Of a stretch of 33,319 nt of DNA, positions 8,100-15,854 are shown in pieces. The position numbers and the translations under genes are program-made. The stretch is from Lishizhenia tianjinensis (GTDB lineage: Bacteria > Bacteroidota > Bacteroidia > Flavobacteriales_D > Crocinitomicaceae), in the NCBI GenBank assembly GCA_945902115.1, contig CAMDLY010000027.1, positions 1 to 33,319 on the forward strand, written 5' to 3'. Each line of letters opens with the position of its first letter. The stretch's first letter is position 1. The notes beneath the pieces are model-generated. The model was given only the letters and a program-made list of their open reading frames with translations, was not told the origin of the DNA and made no database searches.

Positions 8100-8273
8100 T
8101 AAACTGAATTGATTGTATTTGATAATAAATAGTTGATTGTTTGATTTTTATTGATTATCCTTTTTCAACTATTTGATTGAATGATAAGATAAGATGTTGG
8201 AAAGGGAATAGGATTTTGCTAGGATATAATTTATTTGTAATTTTAATAAATAAAAATTTTTAATCTAGTTCTA

Positions 8274-8660
8274 ATGAGAAAAATATTGTTTGTTTTCTTT
8301 TTATGTTTGACATCAATGTTATCTGCTCAAAATTTGACAGAAACCAATAAATTAATTTCGAAAGAAGAATACGATTTGAGGGTAAAACAATTATCAGATT
8401 CATTGGTAAGAAATATGGATTTACCACAAGAGATAAAAGATGATTTTTTTAAAATTTTAAATCATACAATTACAAAAGAAAACTTCTCAATAATTGAGAA
8501 ATTGTGTGATTTAAAATTGACTAAAATTACAGAGCTTATTAATTCTCTAAAAGATAAAGGACAATCAATAATACCATTACAACTGTATGAATTTGAAAAA
8601 TTATTTATCGAAAAGAAAAAACAGGCTCAAAATTTTATAACCACAGAGAAATCTGAATAA
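8274..8660 (+). CDS. Small exported protein of unknown function (island cargo)
   Basis: 128 aa. A signal peptide is clear (MRKILFVFFLCLTSMLSAQ, cleavage expected after SAQ). The mature part is about 109 residues, highly charged and mostly predicted helical, with repeated Leu/Ile spacing (FFKILNHTITKENFSIIEKL). It contains no Cys, membrane segment or T9SS sorting signal after the signal peptide. I do not recognise the family. Base composition is AT-rich like the rest of the island. It is the first gene inside the left att repeat, with 224 bp to the next. Confidence 0.75.
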   Translation: MRKILFVFFLCLTSMLSAQNLTETNKLISKEEYDLRVKQLSDSLVRNMDLPQEIKDDFFKILNHTITKENFSIIEKLCDLKLTKITELINSLKDKGQSIIPLQLYEFEKLFIEKKKQAQNFITTEKSE

Positions 8661-8801
8661 TCAAGTTATTTAAGTATATGCTAGTTGGGACATTTATTGA
8701 TTTTAATTGAAAAATGTCAAGTGATTATGACTTATTAGTTTTTCATTGAAGTAACTATGAGATAATTAAAATATCAAATTCTTTTATATTTCCCCAAAAG
8801 C

Positions 8802-8869
8802 GTATCAATAGCTTAAGTGTATCATTTTAATATATAAATCGTTAGTTTGATACAATACAATTTTGTATC
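8802..8869. promoter_or_regulatory. Cluster of GTATCA / TGATAC motifs over the LamG gene promoter
   Basis: GTATCA occurs at 8802-8807 and 8819-8824, its inverse TGATAC at 8848-8853, and GTATC again at 8865-8869 inside the -7 box. TGTATCA/TGATACA and GATACAA/TTGTATC can form alternative, mutually exclusive 7-bp stems. This could be an operator array or an attenuator-like switch. Confidence 0.4.
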
Positions 8870-8873
8870 TTTA
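8847..8873 (+). promoter_or_regulatory. Probable promoter of the LamG/T9SS gene
   Basis: TTG at 8847-8849, a 16-nt spacer, then TATCTTTA at 8866-8873, one mismatch from TAnnTTTG. The ATG is at 8885, 11 nt downstream, leaving a very short leader. Confidence 0.5.
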
Positions 8874-8884
8874 AAATATAATAG

Positions 8885-9796
8885 ATGAAAAATCGTATAA
8901 TCCTTGTAGTTTTCTTTGTAGTATTTATTAATCAGTATTTTTCTCAATTACCTAATTATGTTCCAACTAATGGATTAATTGGTTGGTGGCCTTTAAATAA
9001 TAATTTATTGGATTATAGTGGAAACACGAATAATGGTAGTAATTCACAAACTGTAACGGGAACAACAGATAGATTTAATAATCCTAATAAGGCATATTAT
9101 TTTAATGGATCAAGTAGTTATGTTACAATCCCACATGATGGTTATTCAACCTTTACTCTATCAATGTGGTATTTTATGGATCAAAACCTTTATCCACAAT
9201 ATCCTTTAATTACATCAAACCCTTTATCTTATGAAATATTCTTTACAGGAACCGCTGGTTTACAATTTGGTTCAACTGGAGGAGGAGGTTATGGAAATAT
9301 TCCTTTAACACCTTGGGGTGTTTGGACACATCTTGTATGTATATATACTCAAAATGATAATAAAGTTAGAATTTATAAAAATTCAAATTTAATTGTGACT
9401 CATAATATTAATGAAATAAATACAGCCCCTGGCAATCATATTTTAGGAAAATTAAACTCATCTTTTCTAACTGGAAAATTGGATGATATTGGACTTTGGA
9501 ATCGCGCATTAACGCAAAATGAAATAAACAATCTCTACAACTCTACACTTGATATTAACGAGCATAAAATTGATTCAATTTCGGTATTTCCAAACCCATT
9601 TAATGGTAAAATACAAATAAATACAAATTCTTTATTAAACTCTAAATTTTCAATCGTTAATAATATTGGACTTGAAGTATTCCAGGGAATAATTACTAAT
9701 GAATCACTTGAATTAGATTTGAATTTTTTATCGAAAGGAACTTATTTTATTCAGTTTGAAAATCTTAATAAACCTATTGAAATTTTGAATTATTGA
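8885..9796 (+). CDS. Secreted LamG-domain protein with T9SS sorting signal (island cargo)
   Basis: 303 aa. Signal peptide at residues 1-21 (hydrophobic core, then QYFSQ). A LamG/concanavalin-like lectin domain spans about residues 30-218: it begins with LIGWWPLNNNLLDYSG, has the AYYFNGSSSYV strand near 70, and ends with the diagnostic LDDIGLWNRAL at 199-209. Such domains bind carbohydrate or protein ligands. A type A T9SS C-terminal sorting domain (about 228-303) contains FPNPF at 235-239 and ends with a KGTYFIQF strand, so the protein should be exported across the outer membrane and fixed to the surface or released. The gene is strongly AT-rich. Surface recognition or adhesion is a likely role; the ligand is unknown. 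Confidence 0.9.
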   Translation: MKNRIILVVFFVVFINQYFSQLPNYVPTNGLIGWWPLNNNLLDYSGNTNNGSNSQTVTGTTDRFNNPNKAYYFNGSSSYVTIPHDGYSTFTLSMWYFMDQNLYPQYPLITSNPLSYEIFFTGTAGLQFGSTGGGGYGNIPLTPWGVWTHLVCIYTQNDNKVRIYKNSNLIVTHNINEINTAPGNHILGKLNSSFLTGKLDDIGLWNRALTQNEINNLYNSTLDINEHKIDSISVFPNPFNGKIQINTNSLLNSKFSIVNNIGLEVFQGIITNESLELDLNFLSKGTYFIQFENLNKPIEILNY

Positions 9797-9923
9797 AATT
9801 AATTCAAATTTTGTTTGTCTCCTTGAATATTCCGGAAACTTTTTTACTATAAAATATAACTAATACAAGAAAAGTTTATGCTTATTTTCAAGAAAAAAAC
9901 TGATTTCTAGAATTTTAAATAAA

Positions 9924-10205
9924 TCAATGATTAAAACACTCCCCAACGACCGGCGGAGCATCTCCTTCACATTCATTCCAATTACCGTTTATTTGAATTT
10001 CAGAACAATCATTAATTGTAACAACTGGACCGAAACCATATGTTCCAGAAGAGGTCCCACTACAATTTCCAATTGATGTAAAGTAACTTACTTGAACTAC
10101 TCTGTCACAATTGCAATCAGGTTCAGGGGTTGGTTCGGGGTTTTTGTTGTTTTTTTTGCAACCTGTAATTATAACAAGTGTAAAAATTAAAGTGAAAAAC
10201 TTCAT
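9924..10205 (-). CDS. Cys-rich small lipoprotein (island cargo)
   Basis: 93 aa from the ATG at 10205; a longer frame to 10259 is possible but would bury the signal peptide. Signal peptide and lipobox are clear (MKFFTLIFTLVIITGC, lipidated Cys16), followed by a Lys/Asn then Pro/Glu linker (NPEPTPEPD). The mature domain has six Cys (31, 33, 48, 67, 79, 90), enough for three disulfides, which suits a compact extracytoplasmic domain. I do not recognise the family. It is the only minus-strand gene in the island and diverges from the DUF2927 gene, with 99 bp between starts. Confidence 0.8.
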   Translation of the reverse strand: MKFFTLIFTLVIITGCKKNNKNPEPTPEPDCNCDRVVQVSYFTSIGNCSGTSSGTYGFGPVVTINDCSEIQINGNWNECEGDAPPVVGECFNH

Positions 10206-10280
10206 TTTTGTTGTATTAACATTTAAAATTATGGAAAATAATTGATTAACCGATATCAATTGTAGCTTTTTGATCTTACA

Positions 10281-10303
10281 TCGTTTTTTGTTTTAAAAAA
10301 CGA
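10281..10303 (+). promoter_or_regulatory. Hairpin immediately before the DUF2927 start codon
   Basis: TCGTTTTTT and AAAAAACGA form a perfect 9-bp stem with a GTTTT loop, ending one base before the ATG at 10305. It would occupy the ribosome-binding region if transcribed, so it may limit translation. Confidence 0.4.
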
Positions 10304-10304
10304 C

Positions 10305-11003
10305 ATGAAATCACTAGTTTTATTAACCCTTGGAGTTTTTATTGGATTCATTTTGTTATCCAATGAACAGTTTATATCCTCAACTATTTCTTCAAGTCAG
10401 AAAGATTTTAGTTTACCTGAAAAGAAAGAACACGACGGATATGATCCAGGTAAAGACAATCAATTTTCAAAAGAGGAAAGGGAATATTTTAATAAAATAG
10501 CCAAGAGCAGCGAATATAGGGGTGAATGTGAAATTTCTCAATGGACCTCTGATGTGAAGATATTTGTCAAGGGAGATAAACGAGATTATTTGATGGATGA
10601 ATTAAATCGGATTGTTTCCGAACTAAATGAAATAATTGATCCGATTGATATTGTAATTGTTGATGATGTAGATGAATCAAATTATCAAATCCTTTTTGGG
10701 TCGGAACAGGAATACAATAATTTCAAACCAGGGTCAAAAGAACACACTCTTAACAACTGGGGATTATTTGTAATTAATTCTGGAAAAGAAATAAGACGAG
10801 GAACGATGTATCTTGACATATATCGCTGTGAAAGTATTGAAGGTCAAAAACACTTGTTGAGGGAAGAATTGACCCAATCTTTGGGGTTAACAAATGATAC
10901 TTATGATTATCCCGAAAGTATTTTTTATCAAAAATGGTCGGAAACAACCGAATACGCCCCCATAGATAGAGCCCTAATTGATATGTTGTATAATCATTGG
11001 TGA
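10305..11003 (+). CDS. DUF2927-like exported or anchored protein (island cargo)
   Basis: 232 aa with an N-terminal hydrophobic segment (residues 4-19, uncleaved anchor or signal peptide). The middle has paired-strand features (DVKIFVKGDKRDYLMDELNR; IDIVIVDDVDESN). The C-terminal third contains LLREELTQSLGL (184-195), then NDTYDYPESIFYQ and a final D-R-A-L-I-D-M-L-Y, a pattern I associate with DUF2927. The EELTQSLGL segment aligns by eye with the HExxHxxGL zinc-protease motif, with both His replaced (by E187 and Q191), so any metalloprotease activity is probably lost. Last gene before the right att repeat. Function unknown. Confidence 0.8.
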   Translation: MKSLVLLTLGVFIGFILLSNEQFISSTISSSQKDFSLPEKKEHDGYDPGKDNQFSKEEREYFNKIAKSSEYRGECEISQWTSDVKIFVKGDKRDYLMDELNRIVSELNEIIDPIDIVIVDDVDESNYQILFGSEQEYNNFKPGSKEHTLNNWGLFVINSGKEIRRGTMYLDIYRCESIEGQKHLLREELTQSLGLTNDTYDYPESIFYQKWSETTEYAPIDRALIDMLYNHW

Positions 11004-11010
11004 ATTAAAA

Positions 11011-11033
11011 AACTTGTAGCAAACTTGTAGCAA
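11011..11033. repeat. Tandem 11-bp direct repeat at the right island end
   Basis: Two copies of ACTTGTAGCAA lie head to tail, ending 4 bp before the right att repeat. Short direct repeats beside an att core often serve as recombinase arm sites; that role is inference here. Confidence 0.6.
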
Positions 11034-11036
11034 GAA

Positions 11037-11102
11037 AAAATAAAAAACCCTAAATAATTGATAAACAACTATTTAGGGGTTTTGTTTTGTTGACCCACTA
11101 GG
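11037..11102. repeat. Right direct repeat / candidate attR (overlaps tRNA-Gln 3' end)
   Basis: 66-bp partner of 7894-7958. It contains the tRNA-Gln terminator (hairpin 11048-11079, one C shorter than the left copy, leaving one unpaired G) and the 12 nt of T-stem and acceptor strand that belong to the intact tRNA. Identity stops exactly where the T stem meets the T loop. Confidence 0.85.
11042..11083 (-). terminator. Intrinsic terminator of tRNA-Gln
   Basis: On the minus strand, the stem of CCCC/GGG with TAAATA/TATTTA and a 13-nt loop is followed by six T (complement of A 11042-11047). It lies just downstream of the tRNA 3' end. One unpaired base distinguishes it from the perfect left copy. 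Confidence 0.8.
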
Positions 11103-11162
11103 GCTCGAACCTAGACTCTTCTGGACCAAAACCAGACGTGTTGCCAGTTACACCATGGGTCA
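11090..11162 (-). tRNA. tRNA-Gln (anticodon UUG)
   Basis: 73 nt folding as a standard cloverleaf on the minus strand: acceptor TGACCCA/TGGGTCA with discriminator A, D stem GTGT/ACAC, anticodon stem TCTGG/CCAGA with loop TTTTGGT (anticodon TTG), a 5-nt variable region, and T stem CTAGG/CCTAG with loop TTCGAGC. CCA is not encoded. The first pair U1-A72 suits tRNA-Gln. Its 3' end is the insertion point of the 3.1-kb island. Confidence 0.97.
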
Positions 11163-11193
11163 TTGAATCATTCTTGGCCTTTCGAATGAGGGG

Positions 11194-11201
11194 CAAATTT
11201 A
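11194..11201 (-). promoter_or_regulatory. -7 box TAAATTTG of tRNA-Gln
   Basis: On the minus strand this reads TAAATTTG (TAnnTTTG), about 31 nt upstream of the tRNA 5' end at 11162. No TTG was found at the ideal -33 spacing. Confidence 0.5.
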
Positions 11202-11328
11202 CTGACAAAATTTTAATTTACTAAAAACCAAAGAGAAAATTCTTGAAAAAAGACTGTCTAACTGCTCAAGGTTACACATTAGTCCTTCAAATTTGCTAAA
11301 TTCGCATAACTTGTTAAAGCAAGAAATT

Positions 11329-14300
11329 ATGAATTGGACTTTTGAAAAATGGAATAAAATCGTTGGGTGGCTAGTGTTTTTAACTGCCTCTTTAGTATAC
11401 CTAACAACTATGGAAGATACCGTAAGTTTGTGGGATTGTGGTGAATATATCACAGCAGCATACAAGCTCGAAGTTGGTCACCCTCCAGGAGCGCCATTCT
11501 TTATGATAATAGGGCGTTTATTTTCATTTTTTGCAGCGCCCGAAAATGTAGCCGTTTGGATAAATGCTGTTTCGGCACTTTCAAGTTCATTTACCATTTT
11601 ATTCATGTTTTGGTCGCTGAGTTTGTTGATTCGAAAAATGATCCGTCTCAAAAAACCAACTTTGGAGAAAGGAGACGAATTGGTAACGTTGATTGGCGCT
11701 ACTATAGGTTCACTGGCTTACACCTTTTCTGACTCTTTCTGGTTTTCAGCGGTCGAAGGTGAGGTGTACGCAATGGCCTCTCTTTTTACAGCTGTTATTT
11801 TTTGGGCCATTTTAAAGTGGGACGAAGAAATGGCTAGATACCAAGCCGGTGAAGAATTAGATAGGACCCCGAATAGATGGCTTTTACTGATCATGTTTCT
11901 ATTGGGCCTAGCAATAGGTGTTCACTTACTGGGAATACTTGTTGTTCCAGCCATCGGTTACATTATTTATTTCCGTGTCGTTAAGGAATCAACATGGAAA
12001 GGAATGGTTATCACTGGAGTAGTCTCTATTTTTGCACTTGGATTTATTCAAGAAGGCATTATCCCAGGATCGATTTCAATGGCAAGTTCTTTTGAGGTTT
12101 TCTTTGTTAATTCCATGGGGATGCCATTCTACTCTGGCACGATATTCTTTTTTGCATTATTGGTATACGGGATTTTTTGGGGTGTCAAATACGCAAGAAA
12201 AAAGGGTAAAACCATTCTTTATAATAGTCTAATGGGGTTAATCTTTTTGTTAATTGGTTATGGTTCATTTGCTGTAATTGTAATTCGCTCAAACGCTAAT
12301 ACGCCATTGGATGAAAATGATCCTGAAAACCTTGTGACATTGCATTCATACCTAAAAAGAGAACAATATGGATATACCCCAGTATTTTCAGGTCCTTATT
12401 GGAATTCTCAAGAAAAAGATCAAGATCAATGGGAAAACGCCTCGCCGAGTTACCTAAGAAGATTTGTCATAATAAAAGACAATGCTGAAATTAAAGCATT
12501 CACTGAGGAAGATGAAGCGAATACTTATGCTGAACAAGTTGGAGGCCTCATTGAAGAAAAATATTTTGCCTCAAATAAAATGCTCATAGGGGAAAATAAA
12601 GTTGTTTATCAACCCATGAAGGCTACCTATCCATCAGATCAAACAACCATTTTCCCAAGAATGTATTCTGACGAAGATCGTCACGTTAGAGGATATAAAA
12701 ATTGGTCCGGGTATGACCCAAACAAAGGGGGCTCTAATGTAAGTGGAAAAGATGGGAATCGACTCCCTACCTTCGGTGAAAACCTAACATATTTCTTCCG
12801 TTATCAGGTCAATTGGATGTATACCCGTTACTTCATGTGGAACTTTGCAGGACGACAAAACGACATTCAAGGGCACGGAGATCAAATGCGCGGAAATTGG
12901 ATTTCTGGTATAGGTTTTATTGACAACAATCGTTTAGGTAGTCAAGACGATGCGCCATACTTCACTCAAGAGAACCCTTCCAATAATAAGTTTTATTTTA
13001 TACCATTGATATTGGCTTTGGTGGGACTATTTTTTCACTTCTACACCTCTCCAAAAGACGCTTTCGTATTGCTGTTGTCTTTCTTATTCACTGGCTTGGC
13101 CATTGTCATTTATTTGAATCAAAAACCCATGGAGCCGAGAGAACGAGATTATGCTTATGCCGGATCATTTTATTTCTTCGCCATGTGGATAGGAATAGGT
13201 GTTTATGCCATATACGACATTCTGACGAGTAAAAAATGGATTTCCAATGGAATCGTTTCTGCCGGATTAGCCGGTGCTTTAGGTATTGCAGCGCCATTAT
13301 TGATGGCAACGCAAGGTTGGGACGATCACGATAGAAGTGGTAAAACATCTGCGCGTGATCTAGCCTTCAATTACTTAGAGTCATGTACTAAAAATGCTAT
13401 TCTTTTCACGAATGGAGATAACGATACCTTCCCGCTGTGGTATATGCAAGAAGTGGAGGGAAAACGAACAGATGTCCGGGTGTGTAACCTCTCCTTAATG
13501 GGAACAGATTGGTACACCAATCAAATGAAAATGAAAGCGTACGAATCTGACCCTCTTCCTATTAAATTTCGAGAAGACCAAATTTTGATGCTGGCAGGAA
13601 ATACAGATCAAATATACTTCTTAAGCATGCCTGAATTGGTGAATTCGAATAACGACAAACTCATCAATTCAGTAGTGGATTTAAGATTAAAAAACAACTT
13701 GAGTAAAGCAAAAATGGCGATTGCCTATTTTGATTCTCAAGCTGCTGGCATTCTTGCACAAATCAACAGCCCTGAACAGGATGTAAACAAAGCAAAAGGA
13801 ATGCTTTTATCAACCGACACCGCGGACATTAAACAGACAATAATCAATAAGTTTAAGGGATATAGCTACTTGGACGCTTCACTCGACAAAGAAGGAATGA
13901 ATGGACAAATCATGCAGGCCTTGGGAGCGCTTGTTAAAGACTTTGAATATCCAGAATATACGGATTTTGCGGACGATTACGGCTATTCAACCCCATTAGA
14001 AAAAATGCGCGATTGGTCAGCGGTAGATTTAACGGACGCTATGGCCTTTGTTAGAAACGACGCCAATGCCATTGAAAATGGTTCAAAACCTTTATCATTT
14101 TTTCCTTCGAAAAAGTTCCGGTTAAAAGTAAACAAGCAAAATGCTCTTAGCGCTGGAACTATTAACAAAGAACAATTCGCTAAATGCCCGGATAACATAA
14201 ACTTTAATTACGACCGTGACCGTTACCTTACTAAAAGTGAAATCATGATGTTGGACGTGTTGGCAAACAATGATTGGAAAAGGGGAATTTATTTTTCGAG

Positions 14301-15246
14301 CAATAGAGGATCTACTTTATCGATTGCACTTCTACAATCAGGGTATATTAAACAAGTGGGGGTGGCTTATGAACTTAGTCCGATACGTGGTGAATTTAAT
14401 AAATACACGCGTATGCCTTCGCTTATTGACGCAGATAAAATGTTTAAAAATCTTACTGAGGTATATTCATACGGTGATTTAAAAAATCCTGATGTCTTAA
14501 CCGATTATTATGCGCGTCGACACACTACCCAATACAGACAGTGTTTTCTCCAATTAGCTGAAGAATTTTATTTCAAAGGTAAAAAAGCTGAAGACTCACT
14601 TTCAGCAGCAAATACAGTCTCAGCGGCCTCTAAACCGATAAGTGAAAGTCAAAAAGCGGTGTGGAAAAAGAACATGACAGAGAATTATGCAAAAACAGAA
14701 AAGCTCTTGGATATGGCCATGGAAATAATGCCGTTTGAAACAGTTTTAGACTTCGGTGAAGTAGGGGGCATTGATCCATTAGGTTCTTTAGGGGTAAATA
14801 GTGAACACAGTTACTACGATGCTGAGCGAAAAGTGCAAGCATATGCGAGTGGTCATTTACATGAATATGTTCAATTATATACCCTTATCAAAAAGTTTGA
14901 TAAAGCATCGAGCCTAGCTAGTAAAGTGCTCGCGAGCTATGAAACTATTTTCAACTTTTTCCAACAAAGTGACCCAAGTATAGCGGGAAATCCAGAAAAT
15001 GCTGAAGATCTACATGCCGCCCTTGATGCATGTTTTAAAATTCAATTAACTGCTCAAAATGCCGGTCACAATAAATTGGCAAAAGAAGCAGAAGCGAAAA
15101 TTGAATTCGTTTATGATAATGTAACTAAATCAATTACTGACGCGTTATCTGGCACAGACGAAGGTGGACTTCTAGCAAATAGATTGATGCTAATGCGCAA
15201 TCATTATTGGGAGGAAGGAAAGCAGAAACTGAAAATGAGTAAGTAA
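11329..15246 (+). CDS. DUF2723-family GT-C membrane glycosyltransferase (TMEM260-like)
   Basis: 1305 aa from the ATG at 11329; an in-frame TTG at 11293 is rejected because the ATG gives the normal membrane start. Residues 1-110 have the family signature: one transmembrane helix, then EDTVSLWDCGEYITAAYKL with an acidic pair in the first loop, and GHPPGAPFFMIIGRL. About ten further hydrophobic segments run to residue 330, with a second membrane cluster near 560-660. The conserved PMEPRERDYAYAGSFYF and FTNGDNDTFPLWY motifs follow, then a long soluble C-terminus rich in helices. Members are predicted polyprenol-sugar-dependent glycosyltransferases; the human homologue TMEM260 is a protein O-mannosyltransferase. 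Substrate here unknown. It heads a six-gene run, with the next start 2 nt after its stop. Confidence 0.92.
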   Translation: MNWTFEKWNKIVGWLVFLTASLVYLTTMEDTVSLWDCGEYITAAYKLEVGHPPGAPFFMIIGRLFSFFAAPENVAVWINAVSALSSSFTILFMFWSLSLLIRKMIRLKKPTLEKGDELVTLIGATIGSLAYTFSDSFWFSAVEGEVYAMASLFTAVIFWAILKWDEEMARYQAGEELDRTPNRWLLLIMFLLGLAIGVHLLGILVVPAIGYIIYFRVVKESTWKGMVITGVVSIFALGFIQEGIIPGSISMASSFEVFFVNSMGMPFYSGTIFFFALLVYGIFWGVKYARKKGKTILYNSLMGLIFLLIGYGSFAVIVIRSNANTPLDENDPENLVTLHSYLKREQYGYTPVFSGPYWNSQEKDQDQWENASPSYLRRFVIIKDNAEIKAFTEEDEANTYAEQVGGLIEEKYFASNKMLIGENKVVYQPMKATYPSDQTTIFPRMYSDEDRHVRGYKNWSGYDPNKGGSNVSGKDGNRLPTFGENLTYFFRYQVNWMYTRYFMWNFAGRQNDIQGHGDQMRGNWISGIGFIDNNRLGSQDDAPYFTQENPSNNKFYFIPLILALVGLFFHFYTSPKDAFVLLLSFLFTGLAIVIYLNQKPMEPRERDYAYAGSFYFFAMWIGIGVYAIYDILTSKKWISNGIVSAGLAGALGIAAPLLMATQGWDDHDRSGKTSARDLAFNYLESCTKNAILFTNGDNDTFPLWYMQEVEGKRTDVRVCNLSLMGTDWYTNQMKMKAYESDPLPIKFREDQILMLAGNTDQIYFLSMPELVNSNNDKLINSVVDLRLKNNLSKAKMAIAYFDSQAAGILAQINSPEQDVNKAKGMLLSTDTADIKQTIINKFKGYSYLDASLDKEGMNGQIMQALGALVKDFEYPEYTDFADDYGYSTPLEKMRDWSAVDLTDAMAFVRNDANAIENGSKPLSFFPSKKFRLKVNKQNALSAGTINKEQFAKCPDNINFNYDRDRYLTKSEIMMLDVLANNDWKRGIYFSSNRGSTLSIALLQSGYIKQVGVAYELSPIRGEFNKYTRMPSLIDADKMFKNLTEVYSYGDLKNPDVLTDYYARRHTTQYRQCFLQLAEEFYFKGKKAEDSLSAANTVSAASKPISESQKAVWKKNMTENYAKTEKLLDMAMEIMPFETVLDFGEVGGIDPLGSLGVNSEHSYYDAERKVQAYASGHLHEYVQLYTLIKKFDKASSLASKVLASYETIFNFFQQSDPSIAGNPENAEDLHAALDACFKIQLTAQNAGHNKLAKEAEAKIEFVYDNVTKSITDALSGTDEGGLLANRLMLMRNHYWEEGKQKLKMSK

Positions 15247-15247
15247 C

Positions 15248-15850
15248 ATGCGCTTTCATAGGGTTCCAAGATTTTTGAAATGGAATTACCGCGGGAGTAT
15301 ATGGCAGGGTAAAAAATCGGATATTTACCTAACTTTCGATGATGGGCCACACCCGGTGATTACACCTTGGGTGATAAGTATTTTAGATAAATATTCCATA
15401 AAAGCCACTTTTTTTTGTGTTGGAAAAAATGTTGAAACCTACCCTGAAGTGTTTGAACAGATTAAAACTTCGGGTCATGTTATAGGAAACCACACGATGC
15501 ATCACGAGAGAGGTTGGCACTGTACCCTTGATAAATACATCGATTCTGTAAAGAAAGCATCTATTTTTATTCCATCTCAGCTCTTCCGCCCACCCTTCGG
15601 ATCTATTACTTTTCGGCAATTTCGTGCACTAAAAAAACTGGGTTATAAAGTTGTTTTCTGGTCTTGGATAAGTTATGACTTTGACAAAGATTTTACAGGA
15701 GAGGAAATACTGAAAGAAGCTATTCGCATTAAAGGAGGAGATATCCTGGTTTTTCACGACAGCGATAAAGCCAAAATGAATCTTCAAAATAGCCTTGAAG
15801 AAATCATCGTTCTACTGAAACAAAAAGGTCTAAAGTTCAGTACAATGTAA
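15248..15850 (+). CDS. Polysaccharide deacetylase (NodB domain, CE4)
   Basis: 200 aa, essentially one NodB catalytic domain. The CE4 motifs are in order: TFDDGP (29-34, catalytic base and metal Asp), HTMHH (82-86, metal His pair), RPPFG (114-118), the W-S-W region (138-140) and LVFHDS (167-172). All metal and catalytic residues are present, so it should be an active Zn/Co-dependent N-deacetylase of GlcNAc-type sugars. No signal peptide or membrane anchor is visible, so either it acts in the cytoplasm or its export is not evident. It starts 2 nt after the DUF2723 stop and ends 5 nt before the antiporter start, so it is surely co-transcribed. Confidence 0.93.
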   Translation: MRFHRVPRFLKWNYRGSIWQGKKSDIYLTFDDGPHPVITPWVISILDKYSIKATFFCVGKNVETYPEVFEQIKTSGHVIGNHTMHHERGWHCTLDKYIDSVKKASIFIPSQLFRPPFGSITFRQFRALKKLGYKVVFWSWISYDFDKDFTGEEILKEAIRIKGGDILVFHDSDKAKMNLQNSLEEIIVLLKQKGLKFSTM

Positions 15851-15854
15851 TTAG

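Larger units (their letters stand above)
7695..8273. other. 579-bp intergenic region with left att repeat
   Basis: No convincing gene is present. From 7894 to 7958 lies the left copy of a direct repeat shared with the tRNA-Gln 3' region, including a strong bidirectional terminator hairpin. The island side (7959-8273) holds a 9-bp inverted repeat (AGCAGGGTT at 7991-7999, AACCCTGCT at 8091-8099) and AT-rich sequence up to the next gene. Short open frames here have no convincing start or composition. Confidence 0.6.
7959..11089. mobile_element. Integrase-less genomic cassette at tRNA-Gln (predicted)
   Basis: About 3.1 kb lies between two copies of a 65/66-bp repeat made of the tRNA-Gln 3' end and its terminator; the repeat period is 3,143 bp. 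The block is visibly richer in A+T than both flanks and holds four small genes for exported proteins: an unknown, a LamG/T9SS protein, a Cys-rich lipoprotein and a DUF2927 protein. The flanking genes are ordinary chromosomal ones. No integrase, transposase or replication gene is visible, so it is either a decayed island or a non-autonomous element mobilised in trans. The intact tRNA lies at the right end, with the island on its 3' side, as expected for tyrosine-recombinase integration. Confidence 0.75.

Noticed and set aside
8081..8100. Integron attC-type recombination site
   Set aside because: The 9-bp arms lack the GTTRRRY core and the paired inner boxes expected of attC sites.
7894..11102. 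Insertion sequence or transposon
   Set aside because: There is no transposase or terminal inverted repeat; the bounding repeats are direct and made of tRNA sequence, which fits site-specific integration instead.
11293..11328. TTG start for the DUF2723 protein
   Set aside because: The upstream extension is polar and not typical; the ATG at 11329 leads directly into the membrane domain.
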